Of a DNA stretch of 12,239 nt, positions 6,227-12,239 are shown piece after piece. How positions within the stretch are numbered: the stretch's first letter is position 1; each line of letters starts with the position of its first letter. The translations under genes were made by a program, and so were the position numbers. Origin of the DNA: Solimonas sp966252075 (GTDB lineage Bacteria; Pseudomonadota; Gammaproteobacteria; Nevskiales; Nevskiaceae); NCBI GenBank assembly GCA_966252075.1, contig CBINNP010000097.1:1-12239 (forward strand), written 5' to 3'. Below the pieces are notes generated by a model. The model did not search any database. It was not told the origin of the DNA and saw nothing but the letters and a program-made list of their open reading frames with translations.

Positions 6227-7393
6227 TTACGCGGCCTTGGCGAACGGCGTGGCGCCGGCCTTCTTGGCCGCGGCCTTGCCGGATTTCTTGGCGGCCTCGA
6301 CCGTTTCGGCGGCCAGCGCGATCGCTTCCTGCTTCTGCGTCGCCAGCGTGACGCGCAAGGTGTTGATCGGATGGCGCTTGCCCATCTCCATGCCGAGCAT
6401 CTTCAGCAGCGCGTCGCGTTCCTCGGTGTTCGACAGGTACTCCAGGTACGGCACGAAGTGCTGGTATACGAACTGCAGGAACCAGGACTTGATCGGCCCG
6501 AGCTGCGACGGCACCAGCATGTGGTTGGGCGGCTGCTGGTCCCCGCGGTTGAGGCTGATGTTGTAGAACAGCTCGATGATGTCGTGATCGAAGTCGCTCA
6601 GCGTGACCTCCGGCGCATACATGGTCGGCACCTCCGTGCTGAGCGCGTCCTGTAGCCAGGCCTTGGTGGCGAAGTCGAGGTCGTTGACGATGCGCAGATA
6701 GCTGTTCTTGTTCTTGGCAAACAGCGCCTCGGTGTAATCGACGAAATCCCGGTTGCCCGGCGTGATGCCGGCGACCGGCCAGACCGTCAGGCGGCCGCTG
6801 ATGTCGAGACCGCGCGCCGTCAGTTCGTCCTGGATCCACACCGGGTACATCATTGCCGCCATGCCGCCGAGGCTATGGCCGGTGACGCGGATCCTGGCGT
6901 TCTCGTGCGCCACCTTGTCGGCCAGGAAGTCGATGATGGTCTGGCCCTTGCTCTTGAGCGCGTTCAGATAGTCCAGCGTGCGGCCGGCGCCCTTGTAGAT
7001 CGCCGGGTCGCTGTCCTTGGGCACCTCGGCGTTCGGCGACAGCAGCTTCCACGGTGTCATGTCGTGCACTGCCAGGTCCTGGAACAGCACGGTGCTCCAC
7101 GACAGCACATTGGTGCCGCGGATCACCACCGTGTACAGCGATTCGCCGGCGGCCTCGGCGTCGCGGTCCTTGGTGATGTAGGCCAGCGTCGAGGTGAACA
7201 GGTCGAGGAACGAGGTCGAGCTCTTGGGGCCCCAGGCCATGGTCTGGGTCGGGGCGTGCTTCTTGACTTCCTTGGTGACGGCGCGGTCGGCGCCCCAGGG
7301 GCTGAGCCGGTAGATGCCGGCATAGGCCAGGAAGGACAGCTTCAGCATCAGATCGATTTCAGCCTTGTCGGTTTTGGGCGGCGCACTGCTCAT
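6227..7393 (-). CDS. Class 3 lipase-like alpha/beta hydrolase with Lys/Ala-rich C-terminal tail
   Basis: Predicted esterase or lipase of the lipase class 3 type, 388 residues. The oxyanion strand is YTVVIRGT (87-94), the nucleophile elbow is VTGHSLGGMAA (170-180) with Ser174, and RIVNDLD (234-240) supplies a likely catalytic Asp (238 or 240). NHMLVP (His291) is the best His candidate. An AWG..SS region (53-60) lies where such enzymes have variable loops. No signal peptide is visible, suggesting an intracellular substrate, perhaps a storage lipid or polyester. The C-terminus (about 365-388) turns into AAKK/SGKAAAKKAG/ATPFAKAA, resembling H1-like or PhaF-like tails, which is unusual for a lipase. 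The ATG at 7393 has a perfect AGGAG six bases upstream. It stands alone, converging on the LON-domain gene. Substrate unknown. Confidence 0.85.
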   Translation of the reverse strand: MSSAPPKTDKAEIDLMLKLSFLAYAGIYRLSPWGADRAVTKEVKKHAPTQTMAWGPKSSTSFLDLFTSTLAYITKDRDAEAAGESLYTVVIRGTNVLSWSTVLFQDLAVHDMTPWKLLSPNAEVPKDSDPAIYKGAGRTLDYLNALKSKGQTIIDFLADKVAHENARIRVTGHSLGGMAAMMYPVWIQDELTARGLDISGRLTVWPVAGITPGNRDFVDYTEALFAKNKNSYLRIVNDLDFATKAWLQDALSTEVPTMYAPEVTLSDFDHDIIELFYNISLNRGDQQPPNHMLVPSQLGPIKSWFLQFVYQHFVPYLEYLSNTEERDALLKMLGMEMGKRHPINTLRVTLATQKQEAIALAAETVEAAKKSGKAAAKKAGATPFAKAA

Positions 7394-7589
7394 GGCGGAC
7401 TCCTGTGACGGCGTGGTTTTGGGGTGCGGCGACAGGCGTGGAGCCTGCGCGGCGCAGATGTCGCGCTGATGGCGCCCCCACGCCGGTACTGAAAGCGTAG
7501 CGATTAGCGCGCCATCCCGGCATCGGCAACTGTCGCAATCGCGTGCCGGCCAGCGGCTGACGTGACGGCGGTCTCATCGCTGCGGCCAC

Positions 7590-7613
7590 CGCCGCCGCTT
7601 GCAAGCGGCGGCG
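7590..7613. repeat. Perfect 24-bp palindrome between divergent genes
   Basis: The arm CGCCGCCGCTTG (7590-7601) is followed directly by its exact reverse complement CAAGCGGCGGCG (7602-7613). It lies in the 272-base gap between the divergent lipase and flavoprotein genes, 52 bases before the flavoprotein ATG. There is no T-run on either side and no gene ends here, so it is not an ordinary terminator. It may be an operator, a leader hairpin or a single copy of a dispersed palindromic repeat. The rest of the gap shows no clear gene or promoter. Confidence 0.6.
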
Positions 7614-7665
7614 CTTGTCCGCAAAGTCGCGCCCGCCCGCTCCGGGGCCCGGATCCCAGTTCGCA

Positions 7666-8841
7666 ATGTCCTTCGATGTCCTGATCATCGGCGGCGGTGC
7701 CGCCGGCCTGATGTGCGCGCTGAGCGCGGCGCAGCGCGGCCGCCGCGTGCTGGTCGTCGAGCACGCCAACCGGGTCGGCAAGAAGATCCTGATGTCCGGC
7801 GGCGGCCGCTGCAATTTCACCAATCTGCACACCACGCCGGCCCACTTCCTGTCGCGCAACCCGCATTTCTGCAAGTCGGCGCTGGCGCGCTATACGCCGG
7901 CGCAGTTCCTGGAGATGGTCGAGCGCCACCGCATCGCCTGGCACGAGAAGGAGCTGGGCCAGCTGTTCTGCGACGAGTCGTCGAAGCTGATCGTGCGCAT
8001 GCTGCTCGACGAATGCGCTGCCGCCGGCGTGCAGATTGAGGTCGACTGCGCCGTCGGTGGCGTGCGCCACCAGGACGGCGGGTTCACCGTCGACACCGCG
8101 CGCGGCCGCCAGCGCGCGCCGGCGCTGGTCGTCGCCACCGGCGGCCTGTCGATTCCCAGCCTGGGCGCCAGCGGCTTCGGCTTTGCGCTGGCGCGGCAGT
8201 TCGGCCACCGCGTGCATCCGACGCGGGCCGGACTGGTGCCGCTGACGCAGAGCGGCACGCACCAGCAGCGCTACGCCGATCTGGCCGGCGTCTCGCTGCC
8301 GGTGATCGCCCGCTGCGGCGAGGCCGAGTTCCGCAATGCCATGCTGTTCACGCATCGCGGCATCAGCGGTCCGGCGATCCTGCAGATCTCCTCGTACTGG
8401 GAGCCGGGCGCGGCGCTGACGCTGGACCTGCTGCCGGGCGCCGATGCGGTCGAGCTGCTGCAGCAACAGCAGCAGCGGCATCCGGACGCGGAGCTCAAGA
8501 CCATGCTCGGCGAGCTGTTTCCCAAGCGCTTCGCGCAGCGGCTCTGCGAGGTCTGGTTCGACAACAAGCCGATGCGCCACATCCGCAGGCAGACGCTGCG
8601 CGAGATCGGCGAGCAGCTGCAGCAGTGGCCGCTGGTCGCCAGCGGCACCGAGGGCTACCGCACCGCCGAGGTGACGCTCGGCGGCGTCGACACCACCGAG
8701 CTGTCGTCGCGGACGATGGAGTCGCAGAAGCAGGCGGGCCTGTACTTCGTCGGCGAGGTCGTCGACGTCACCGGCCATCTCGGCGGCTTCAATTTCCAGT
8801 GGGCCTGGGCGTCCGGGCATGCGGCAGGGCAGGCGGTGTAG
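7666..8841 (+). CDS. HI0933/BaiN-type NAD(P)/FAD-dependent oxidoreductase
   Basis: Flavoprotein of the HI0933 (BaiN-like) family, 391 residues, full length. The FAD Rossmann motif is FDVLIIGGGAAGLMCALSAA (3-22), with Glu32 at the end of beta-2 for ribose binding. The family hallmark KKILMSGGGRCNFTN (39-53) follows, then VVATGG (155-160) and the C-terminal FAD motif GEVVDVTGHLGGFNFQWAW (363-381). The physiological substrate of most members is unknown; BaiN is the name given to a bile-acid dehydratase-like relative, which should not be carried over here. The ATG at 7666 places the FAD motif at the N-terminus as usual. No Shine-Dalgarno is visible, and the frame is open upstream to 7615 in Pro/Gly-rich, non-family sequence. 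It is cytoplasmic. Its transcript probably ends in the structured repeat directly downstream. Confidence 0.93.
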   Translation: MSFDVLIIGGGAAGLMCALSAAQRGRRVLVVEHANRVGKKILMSGGGRCNFTNLHTTPAHFLSRNPHFCKSALARYTPAQFLEMVERHRIAWHEKELGQLFCDESSKLIVRMLLDECAAAGVQIEVDCAVGGVRHQDGGFTVDTARGRQRAPALVVATGGLSIPSLGASGFGFALARQFGHRVHPTRAGLVPLTQSGTHQQRYADLAGVSLPVIARCGEAEFRNAMLFTHRGISGPAILQISSYWEPGAALTLDLLPGADAVELLQQQQQRHPDAELKTMLGELFPKRFAQRLCEVWFDNKPMRHIRRQTLREIGEQLQQWPLVASGTEGYRTAEVTLGGVDTTELSSRTMESQKQAGLYFVGEVVDVTGHLGGFNFQWAWASGHAAGQAV

Positions 8842-8847
8842 GCGCCT

Positions 8848-8951
8848 CGCCCCCTCACCCCCAGCCCCTCTCCCGTATACGGGAGAGGGGAGCTTTTTGT
8901 CCGTCTCCCGCTTGCGGGAGAAGGTGCCCCGAAGGGGCGGATGAGGGCGCG
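8848..8951. repeat. Dispersed structured repeat element (three hairpins in an outer stem)
   Basis: A compact intergenic element with four nested foldings. The outer stem CGCCCCCTCA / TGAGGGCGCG (8848-8857 with 8942-8951) has one mismatch. Within it are a perfect 26-bp palindrome centred on GTATAC (8865-8890), TCTCCCGC-TT-GCGGGAGA (8904-8921) and GCCCC-GAA-GGGGC (8926-8938). When translated it yields peptides such as PHPQPLSRIRERG and SPACGRRCPEGADEG, which I recognise as recurrent spurious annotations across proteobacterial genomes, so the element is very likely a member of a high-copy dispersed family. It fills most of the gap between the flavoprotein and DUF3228 genes and contains the flavoprotein terminator. 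I cannot give it a formal family name. Confidence 0.8.
8865..8898 (+). terminator. Intrinsic terminator after the flavoprotein gene, formed by the repeat
   Basis: The 26-base palindrome starting CCCCTCTCCCGT can fold into a GC-rich stem of about 11 pairs. It is followed after AGC by five T (8894-8898). It starts 23 bases after the flavoprotein stop. The opposite strand has no T-run, so termination should be one-directional. Confidence 0.65.
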
Positions 8952-8994
8952 TGGCCACCTCGCCTCTCGTCGCAAAGCCCCCGACAATGCCGCC

Positions 8995-9552
8995 ATGTCC
9001 ATCGTCCTGACCCCTTTCGCCCGTCCGCGCCTGTTCCCGCGCGACGCTCGCCTCAACGCCATCCAGGGCTGCAGCCCTGAGGCCTTCGAGCAGCATCTCA
9101 ACGCCGAGCCGCCGCTGCGGGTGCTCGACGGCTATGCGCCGTTCTGCAAGCTGCACGTACATCGCAACTGGACGCAGACGCGCTGTCTGACGATCCCGAT
9201 CACCGACGCCAACCGCCATTTGCTGCGGTCCGGCTACGAGGCGCGCAACAAGCGCGAACTGCCGGTGCTGGTGCGCTGGTTCGAGGGGCTGGAAGCGCCG
9301 CTGGCCCACTATCTGATCGTCATCGTCTACAGCCGCGAGCAGATGCAGAAAGAAGGCGAGGCGATCGATGCCGACTGGGGCGTGGTCGGCTGTCTGGCGA
9401 CGGCCGAGCCGGAGGAGATCCCGATGGCGCCGATCACGATGCTGCGCAACGCGCTCGGTGTCGACGAAGGCGGCTCCGGCGTGCCGATCGACCGTGAGGC
9501 CTACCGCCGCAGCGTCGAGTTCTGGGAGCGCAACGCCAACTGGCGCGTCTGA
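8995..9552 (+). CDS. DUF3228 family protein
   Basis: Conserved protein of unknown function, 185 residues, the usual family length. Family features I recognise are VLDGYAPFCK (43-52), TIPIT..N.HLLRSGYEARN (66-85), ELPVLVRWF (88-96), LIVIVYSREQ (107-116), WGVVGC (128-133) and the strongly conserved end PMAPITMLRNALGVDEGGSG (143-162) with VPIDREAY (163-170). There is no signal peptide or membrane segment, so it is cytoplasmic. The ATG at 8995 is chosen because upstream codons run into the structured repeat. There is no Shine-Dalgarno; instead GACAAT (8983-8988) stands exactly at -10 distance from the ATG, suggesting a leaderless transcript. The stop codon directly abuts that of the convergent LysR gene. 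Confidence 0.88.
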   Translation: MSIVLTPFARPRLFPRDARLNAIQGCSPEAFEQHLNAEPPLRVLDGYAPFCKLHVHRNWTQTRCLTIPITDANRHLLRSGYEARNKRELPVLVRWFEGLEAPLAHYLIVIVYSREQMQKEGEAIDADWGVVGCLATAEPEEIPMAPITMLRNALGVDEGGSGVPIDREAYRRSVEFWERNANWRV

Positions 9553-10467
9553 TCAGCGCGCGCCGAGTCCATGCGGGCCGCGCGGCGCCGCCGCAAAGCT
9601 GCTGCGCATGAACGCGGTGAACGCGCGCACCGCCAGCGACACCTGGCGGTGGCTGGCGTACAGGGTGTGGATGCCGAGGGCTGGCGGCTGGTAGCGGTCG
9701 AGCACGCTGAGGAGACGGCCATCGGCCAGTGCCTCGTCGACCAGAAAGCCGGGCAGCTGGACGATGCCCAGGCCCGCGCAGGCGGCGTCGCGCAGGACCT
9801 CGCCGTTGTTGGCGCAGAGCCGGCCCTGCACGGCGATGCCGAGCGGCTTGCCGTCATGGCGGAATTTCCACTCGACATGGCGCTGGTGCCCGTACGACAG
9901 GCAGGCGTTCTGGCGCAGATCGGCCGGCCGCTCGGGGCGGCCGTGGCGCTGCAGGTAGTCGGGGCTGGCGCAGCAGCGCATCGGTGTGTCGGCGACGCGC
10001 TGTGCGATCAGCGTCGAATCAGCCAGCGTGCCAATGCGCAGGCCGACGTCGAAGCCTTCGCCGATCAGGTCGATGACGCGATCGTTGAGTTCCAGATCGA
10101 CCTCGACCTGCGGATGCGCGGCGAGAAAACGCGGCAGCGCCGGTGCCAGCCGCAGCGTGCCGAAGCTCATCGGCGCGGCTATGCGCAGCCGCCCGCGCGG
10201 GCTGGCGTTCTGCTGCGTGATCGAGGTTTCCAGCGCCTCGACCTGCTCGATCAGCTGCTGCGCCTGCTCGTAGTAGCGCAGGCCCAGCTCGGTCAGGCGC
10301 AGGCTGCGCGTGGTGCGGATCAGCAGCCGCGCGCCGAGCCGCTCCTCCAGTGCCGCGACACGCTTGGCGACGTACTGCTTGGACAGGCCGAGCCGTTCGG
10401 CGGCCTGCGTGAAGCTGCCGCCGTCGATGGTCTGCACCAGCAACCGCATGTCTTCGATCTGGTTCAT
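9553..10467 (-). CDS. LysR-type transcriptional regulator (CrgA-like subgroup)
   Basis: DNA-binding regulator of 304 residues. The N-terminal winged helix-turn-helix covers about 1-60, with FTQAAERLGLSKQYVAKRVA (19-38) as the HTH and LLIRTTRSLRLTELG (48-62) as the wing. A linker helix (64-86) leads to the effector-binding periplasmic-protein-like domain (about 92-290), beginning GRLRIAAPMSFG and including DVGLRIG. The pattern MNQIEDMRLLVQTIDGGSFTQAAERLGLS is typical of the large subgroup that includes CrgA and similar regulators of oxidoreductase or stress genes. It is transcribed away from the pirin gene, the classic LysR arrangement, so pirin and possibly the hydroxylase beyond it are the likely targets. 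Its own promoter overlaps an inverted repeat, which suggests autorepression. Inducer unknown. Confidence 0.95.
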   Translation of the reverse strand: MNQIEDMRLLVQTIDGGSFTQAAERLGLSKQYVAKRVAALEERLGARLLIRTTRSLRLTELGLRYYEQAQQLIEQVEALETSITQQNASPRGRLRIAAPMSFGTLRLAPALPRFLAAHPQVEVDLELNDRVIDLIGEGFDVGLRIGTLADSTLIAQRVADTPMRCCASPDYLQRHGRPERPADLRQNACLSYGHQRHVEWKFRHDGKPLGIAVQGRLCANNGEVLRDAACAGLGIVQLPGFLVDEALADGRLLSVLDRYQPPALGIHTLYASHRQVSLAVRAFTAFMRSSFAAAPRGPHGLGAR

Positions 10468-10484
10468 GGCCGTTCTATTGTCGC

Positions 10485-10514
10485 CTTATAGATGACGATC
10501 CTGCGCATCCTAAG
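10485..10514 (-). promoter_or_regulatory. LysR-gene promoter overlapping a candidate operator dyad
   Basis: On the minus strand TTAGGA (3 of 6; plus 10508-10513), a 17-base spacer and TATAAG (5 of 6; 10485-10490) form the likely LysR promoter, about 20-30 bases before its ATG. The same bases make an inverted repeat: CTTA-TA-GATG, 11 bases, CATC-C-TAAG, with one extra base in the left arm. The dyad spans the core promoter almost exactly and lies beside the divergent pirin promoter. This fits a LysR recognition site, although the spacing is not the textbook T-N11-A. Confidence 0.5.
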
Positions 10515-10517
10515 TGA

Positions 10518-10546
10518 TTTATCGGCTGATCCGGCGTCACTACGAT
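10518..10546 (+). promoter_or_regulatory. Candidate promoter for the pirin gene
   Basis: TTTATC (3 of 6; 10518-10523), a 17-base spacer and TACGAT (4 of 6; 10541-10546) give a plausible but weak promoter. The weak match would fit a promoter that needs activation by the divergent LysR protein, whose candidate site ends four bases upstream. The leader would be about 40 bases and contains GGAG eight bases before the ATG at 10593. Confidence 0.4.
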
Positions 10547-10592
10547 GGCCTCCATGCGGTGTCCACCGCCCCACGCAACCGGAGTACTGAAG

Positions 10593-11315
10593 ATGATCGA
10601 CATCACCCGAGCCGAAACCCGCGGCGTCGCCGAGCACGGCTGGCTGCATTCGCGCCACACCTTCTCGTTCGGCAGCTACTACAACCCGCAAGCCGTCGGC
10701 TTCTCCGATCTGCGCGTCATCAATGACGACCGCGTCGACCCCTCCGAAGGTTTCGGCACGCACCCGCACCGCGACATGGAGATCTTCTCCTACGTGCTCG
10801 AAGGCGCGCTGCAGCATCGCGATTCCATGGGCACAGGCTCGGTGATCCGCCCCGGCGACGTGCAGCTCATGAGTGCCGGCACCGGCGTCGCGCACAGTGA
10901 GTTCAACCCTTCACGGGTGGAGGACGTGCACTTCCTGCAGATCTGGCTGCTGCCGGCGCGCAACGGTACCGAGCCGCGCTATCAGCAGCGGCATTTCAGC
11001 GACGACGAGAAGCGCGGCCAGCTGCGCCTGATCCTGTCGCCCGATGGCGCCGGCGATTCGCTGCAGATCGGTCAGGACGTGCGTGTCTACGCCGGCCTGT
11101 TCGACGGCGAGGAGACGGCCCGCTACGAGCTGCCGGAGGGCCGCTACGCCTATCTCCACGTCGCCCGCGGCGAGGTCGAGCTCAACGGCGAGAAGCTGCG
11201 CGCCGGTGACGGGGTGCGCATCCGCGAGGCACAGGCGCTGCAGCTGGCGCGCGGTCAGGATGCCGAGGTGCTGCTGTTCGATCTGCGTCCGCACGAGCGT
11301 CCGCAGCTGCAGTAA
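10593..11315 (+). CDS. Pirin family protein (YhhW-like bicupin)
   Basis: Metal-binding bicupin of the pirin family, 240 residues. The N-terminal cupin carries all four metal ligands in family positions: GTHPHRDMEI (His57, His59) and GVAHSEFN (His101, Glu103). Also present are the family opening SRHTFSFGSYYNP (20-32), HFLQIWLLP (residues 113-121) and a shorter C-terminal cupin (about 150-235) with LPEGRYAYLHVARG. Some relatives (YhhW, human pirin) have quercetin 2,3-dioxygenase activity in vitro, but physiological roles vary and are mostly unproven. The protein is cytoplasmic. The ATG at 10593 is preferred because GGAG lies eight bases upstream and MIDITRAETRG is a typical pirin start; an in-frame ATG at 10545 has no such site. 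It diverges from the LysR gene and is followed by the membrane hydroxylase 112 bases later. Confidence 0.94.
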   Translation: MIDITRAETRGVAEHGWLHSRHTFSFGSYYNPQAVGFSDLRVINDDRVDPSEGFGTHPHRDMEIFSYVLEGALQHRDSMGTGSVIRPGDVQLMSAGTGVAHSEFNPSRVEDVHFLQIWLLPARNGTEPRYQQRHFSDDEKRGQLRLILSPDGAGDSLQIGQDVRVYAGLFDGEETARYELPEGRYAYLHVARGEVELNGEKLRAGDGVRIREAQALQLARGQDAEVLLFDLRPHERPQLQ

Positions 11316-11329
11316 GCCCCGCGGTCGGC

Positions 11330-11355
11330 GGGCCGGCCAAACTATCGGCTGGCCC
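11330..11355 (+). terminator. Weak hairpin after pirin, possible terminator or attenuator
   Basis: GGGCCGGCC (11330-11338) pairs with GGCTGGCCC (11347-11355) through nine pairs including one G-U, around an eight-base loop. No T-run follows, so termination would be partial at best. Pirin and the hydroxylase may be co-transcribed through it. Confidence 0.3.
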
Positions 11356-11427
11356 CGCTGGCGGCGCGTCCGGCCAGCATGCTCCCCTGACAGAAAACGG
11401 CCGGATGGCCGGGGTCGGAGGAGAAAA

Positions 11428-12239
11428 ATGTTCGATTACTTCAAGTATCTGCTGTCGCCGCTGATCCTGGCGGCGCACGCTTACGGGCTCTGGCTCGGCG
11501 GCAACTACGCCTGGCTGGGGCTGGCGCTGCTGCTCGGCGTGCTGTTCTTCGACGCCTTCCTGCCGCGTGACTACTCGATGCGCGACCAGCGCTGGGTGCG
11601 CGTCTACGACCTGATCTGCGCGGTGACCGTGCTCGGCGGCTTTGCCAACGTGTTCTTCTACAGCTGGCTGGTCGGGCAGGACCACTTTGTCAGCACCGCA
11701 TCGGCGATCGGCGCCTTCGCCAGCACGCTGTTCATCGGCTTCGTCATCGGCGCGCCGCCGGTGCACGAGCTGTTCCACCGCGAGGAGTTCGCGCTGCGCT
11801 GGCTCGGCCGCATCGGCCAGTGCCTGATCTTCGATCCCTGGCGCGAGATCACCCACGTGGTCACCCACCACATGCGCGTCGCCACACCGGACGATCCGGA
11901 CTACGCGCGCCGCGGCGATACCGTCTACGGCCACATCCTGCGCACCTTTCCCGGCCAGTGGAAGGAGGCTTATCACCTCGAGAAGATGATGTGGACCAAG
12001 CGCGGCCGCCGCTGGTACGACCCGCGCAATGCCTGGGTCTACAAGGCGGCGACCTTGCTGGCGTTCACCGCGATCCTGGTCGCGCTGGGCGGGCCCAAGG
12101 GCGCGCTGCTGGCGATCCTGTCGCTGCTGCTCGGGCCGCGCATGCTGCTGGAAGTGTTCAACTACGTGAACCACTACGGCCTGGTTTCGGCCACGCCGGG
12201 CCGCTTCGAGAAGCACCACACCTGGAACCACATCACGCC
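11428..12239 (+). CDS. XylM/AlkB-type membrane di-iron monooxygenase, hydroxylase component (3' end outside window)
   Basis: Integral-membrane non-heme di-iron hydroxylase of the fatty-acid desaturase/AlkB superfamily; 270 residues are visible. Hydrophobic segments lie at about 7-24, 27-44, 60-82, 92-112, 205-222 and 226-243. The iron-binding His boxes are HELFH (113-117), H143-x3-H147-H148 (in THVVTHH), NYVNHYGL (245-252) and HHTWNH (263-268). The last expected box, near the C-terminus, is off the edge. The HH-x-WNH form and the spacing to NYVNHYGL resemble XylM-type xylene or aromatic side-chain monooxygenases more than AlkB, which usually has HSWNSN. The substrate is therefore uncertain: alkyl-aromatic, terpene or alkane. 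It has a strong GGAGGAG site ending four bases before the ATG. It follows pirin on the same strand. The electron-transfer partner (a XylA-type reductase or rubredoxin) is not in the window and may lie to the right. Confidence 0.88.
   Translation, partial: MFDYFKYLLSPLILAAHAYGLWLGGNYAWLGLALLLGVLFFDAFLPRDYSMRDQRWVRVYDLICAVTVLGGFANVFFYSWLVGQDHFVSTASAIGAFASTLFIGFVIGAPPVHELFHREEFALRWLGRIGQCLIFDPWREITHVVTHHMRVATPDDPDYARRGDTVYGHILRTFPGQWKEAYHLEKMMWTKRGRRWYDPRNAWVYKAATLLAFTAILVALGGPKGALLAILSLLLGPRMLLEVFNYVNHYGLVSATPGRFEKHHTWNHIT

Noticed and set aside
8941..8994. Upstream start for the DUF3228 gene
   Set aside because: These codons begin inside the structured repeat and give non-family sequence; the family N-terminus starts at the ATG at 8995.
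7504..9309. Open frame of 601 codons on the minus strand
   Set aside because: It lies opposite the flavoprotein and DUF3228 genes and across the dispersed repeat. Its composition (His/Gln/Arg/Ala-rich) is typical of antisense frames in GC-rich DNA, while both plus-strand genes have clear family motifs.
9571..10491. Open frame of 306 codons on the plus strand across the LysR gene
   Set aside because: The minus-strand LysR protein has a complete HTH and effector domain; the plus frame is its shadow and has no recognisable motif.
11316..11427. Sigma-54 promoter before the XylM-like gene
   Set aside because: TGGCCCCGCTGGC looks faintly like a -24/-12 element, but the spacing and the TTGC half do not fit.
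11182..12231. Open frame of 349 codons on the minus strand
   Set aside because: It is antisense to the end of pirin and to the XylM-like gene, which has intact His boxes and a strong ribosome site. The minus frame has low-complexity Ala/Arg/Gln-rich sequence and no family motif.

Overview
This 12.2 kb window is GC-rich chromosomal DNA with dense genes and short gaps. The mix of families suggests a gammaproteobacterium near the Nevskiales/Xanthomonadales: an OppF-type ATPase, a yicC-gmk pair, a Lys/Ala histone H1-like protein, a papaya-type glutaminyl cyclotransferase lipoprotein, a DUF3228 protein and a XylM-like membrane hydroxylase. Solimonas/Nevskia-like hydrocarbon-associated bacteria would fit. 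This placement is an inference from gene content, not from a marker phylogeny. I saw no tRNA, rRNA, CRISPR array, transposase or phage gene.

Layout. Positions 1-714 hold the C-terminal part of an oligopeptide ABC transporter ATPase. Next come two envelope lipoproteins with stops only nine bases apart: a DUF4382 lipoprotein (+) and a glutaminyl-peptide cyclotransferase (-). A 148-bp AT-rich divergent region packed with small dyads leads to a 78-residue H1-like protein (44% Lys) with a strong terminator. yicC and gmk follow on +, each with a candidate promoter. Then come an unrecognised six-helix membrane protein (-), a LON-domain protein (+), a class 3 lipase-like protein with a Lys/Ala tail (-), and an HI0933/BaiN-type flavoprotein (+). 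The flavoprotein ends in a 104-bp structured dispersed repeat that also supplies a terminator. After it are a DUF3228 protein (+) and a LysR regulator (-) whose stop abuts the DUF3228 stop. Divergent from the LysR gene are a pirin (+) and a XylM/AlkB-type di-iron hydroxylase (+) that runs off the right edge.

How the genes fit together. yicC-gmk is housekeeping (RNA turnover and GMP phosphorylation), here without rpoZ/spoT after gmk. The LysR-pirin-hydroxylase block looks like an accessory catabolic or stress module: the LysR core promoter coincides with an inverted repeat between the divergent genes, and the hydroxylase has the His-box pattern of aromatic side-chain monooxygenases. The remaining genes look like independent single-gene units.

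I found no clearly new multi-gene system. The best leads are the dyad cluster upstream of the H1-like gene, the Lys/Ala tail on the lipase, the XylM-like hydroxylase next to a pirin and LysR gene, a perfect 24-bp palindrome between divergent genes, and several genes whose candidate -10 box implies leaderless or very short-leader transcripts.
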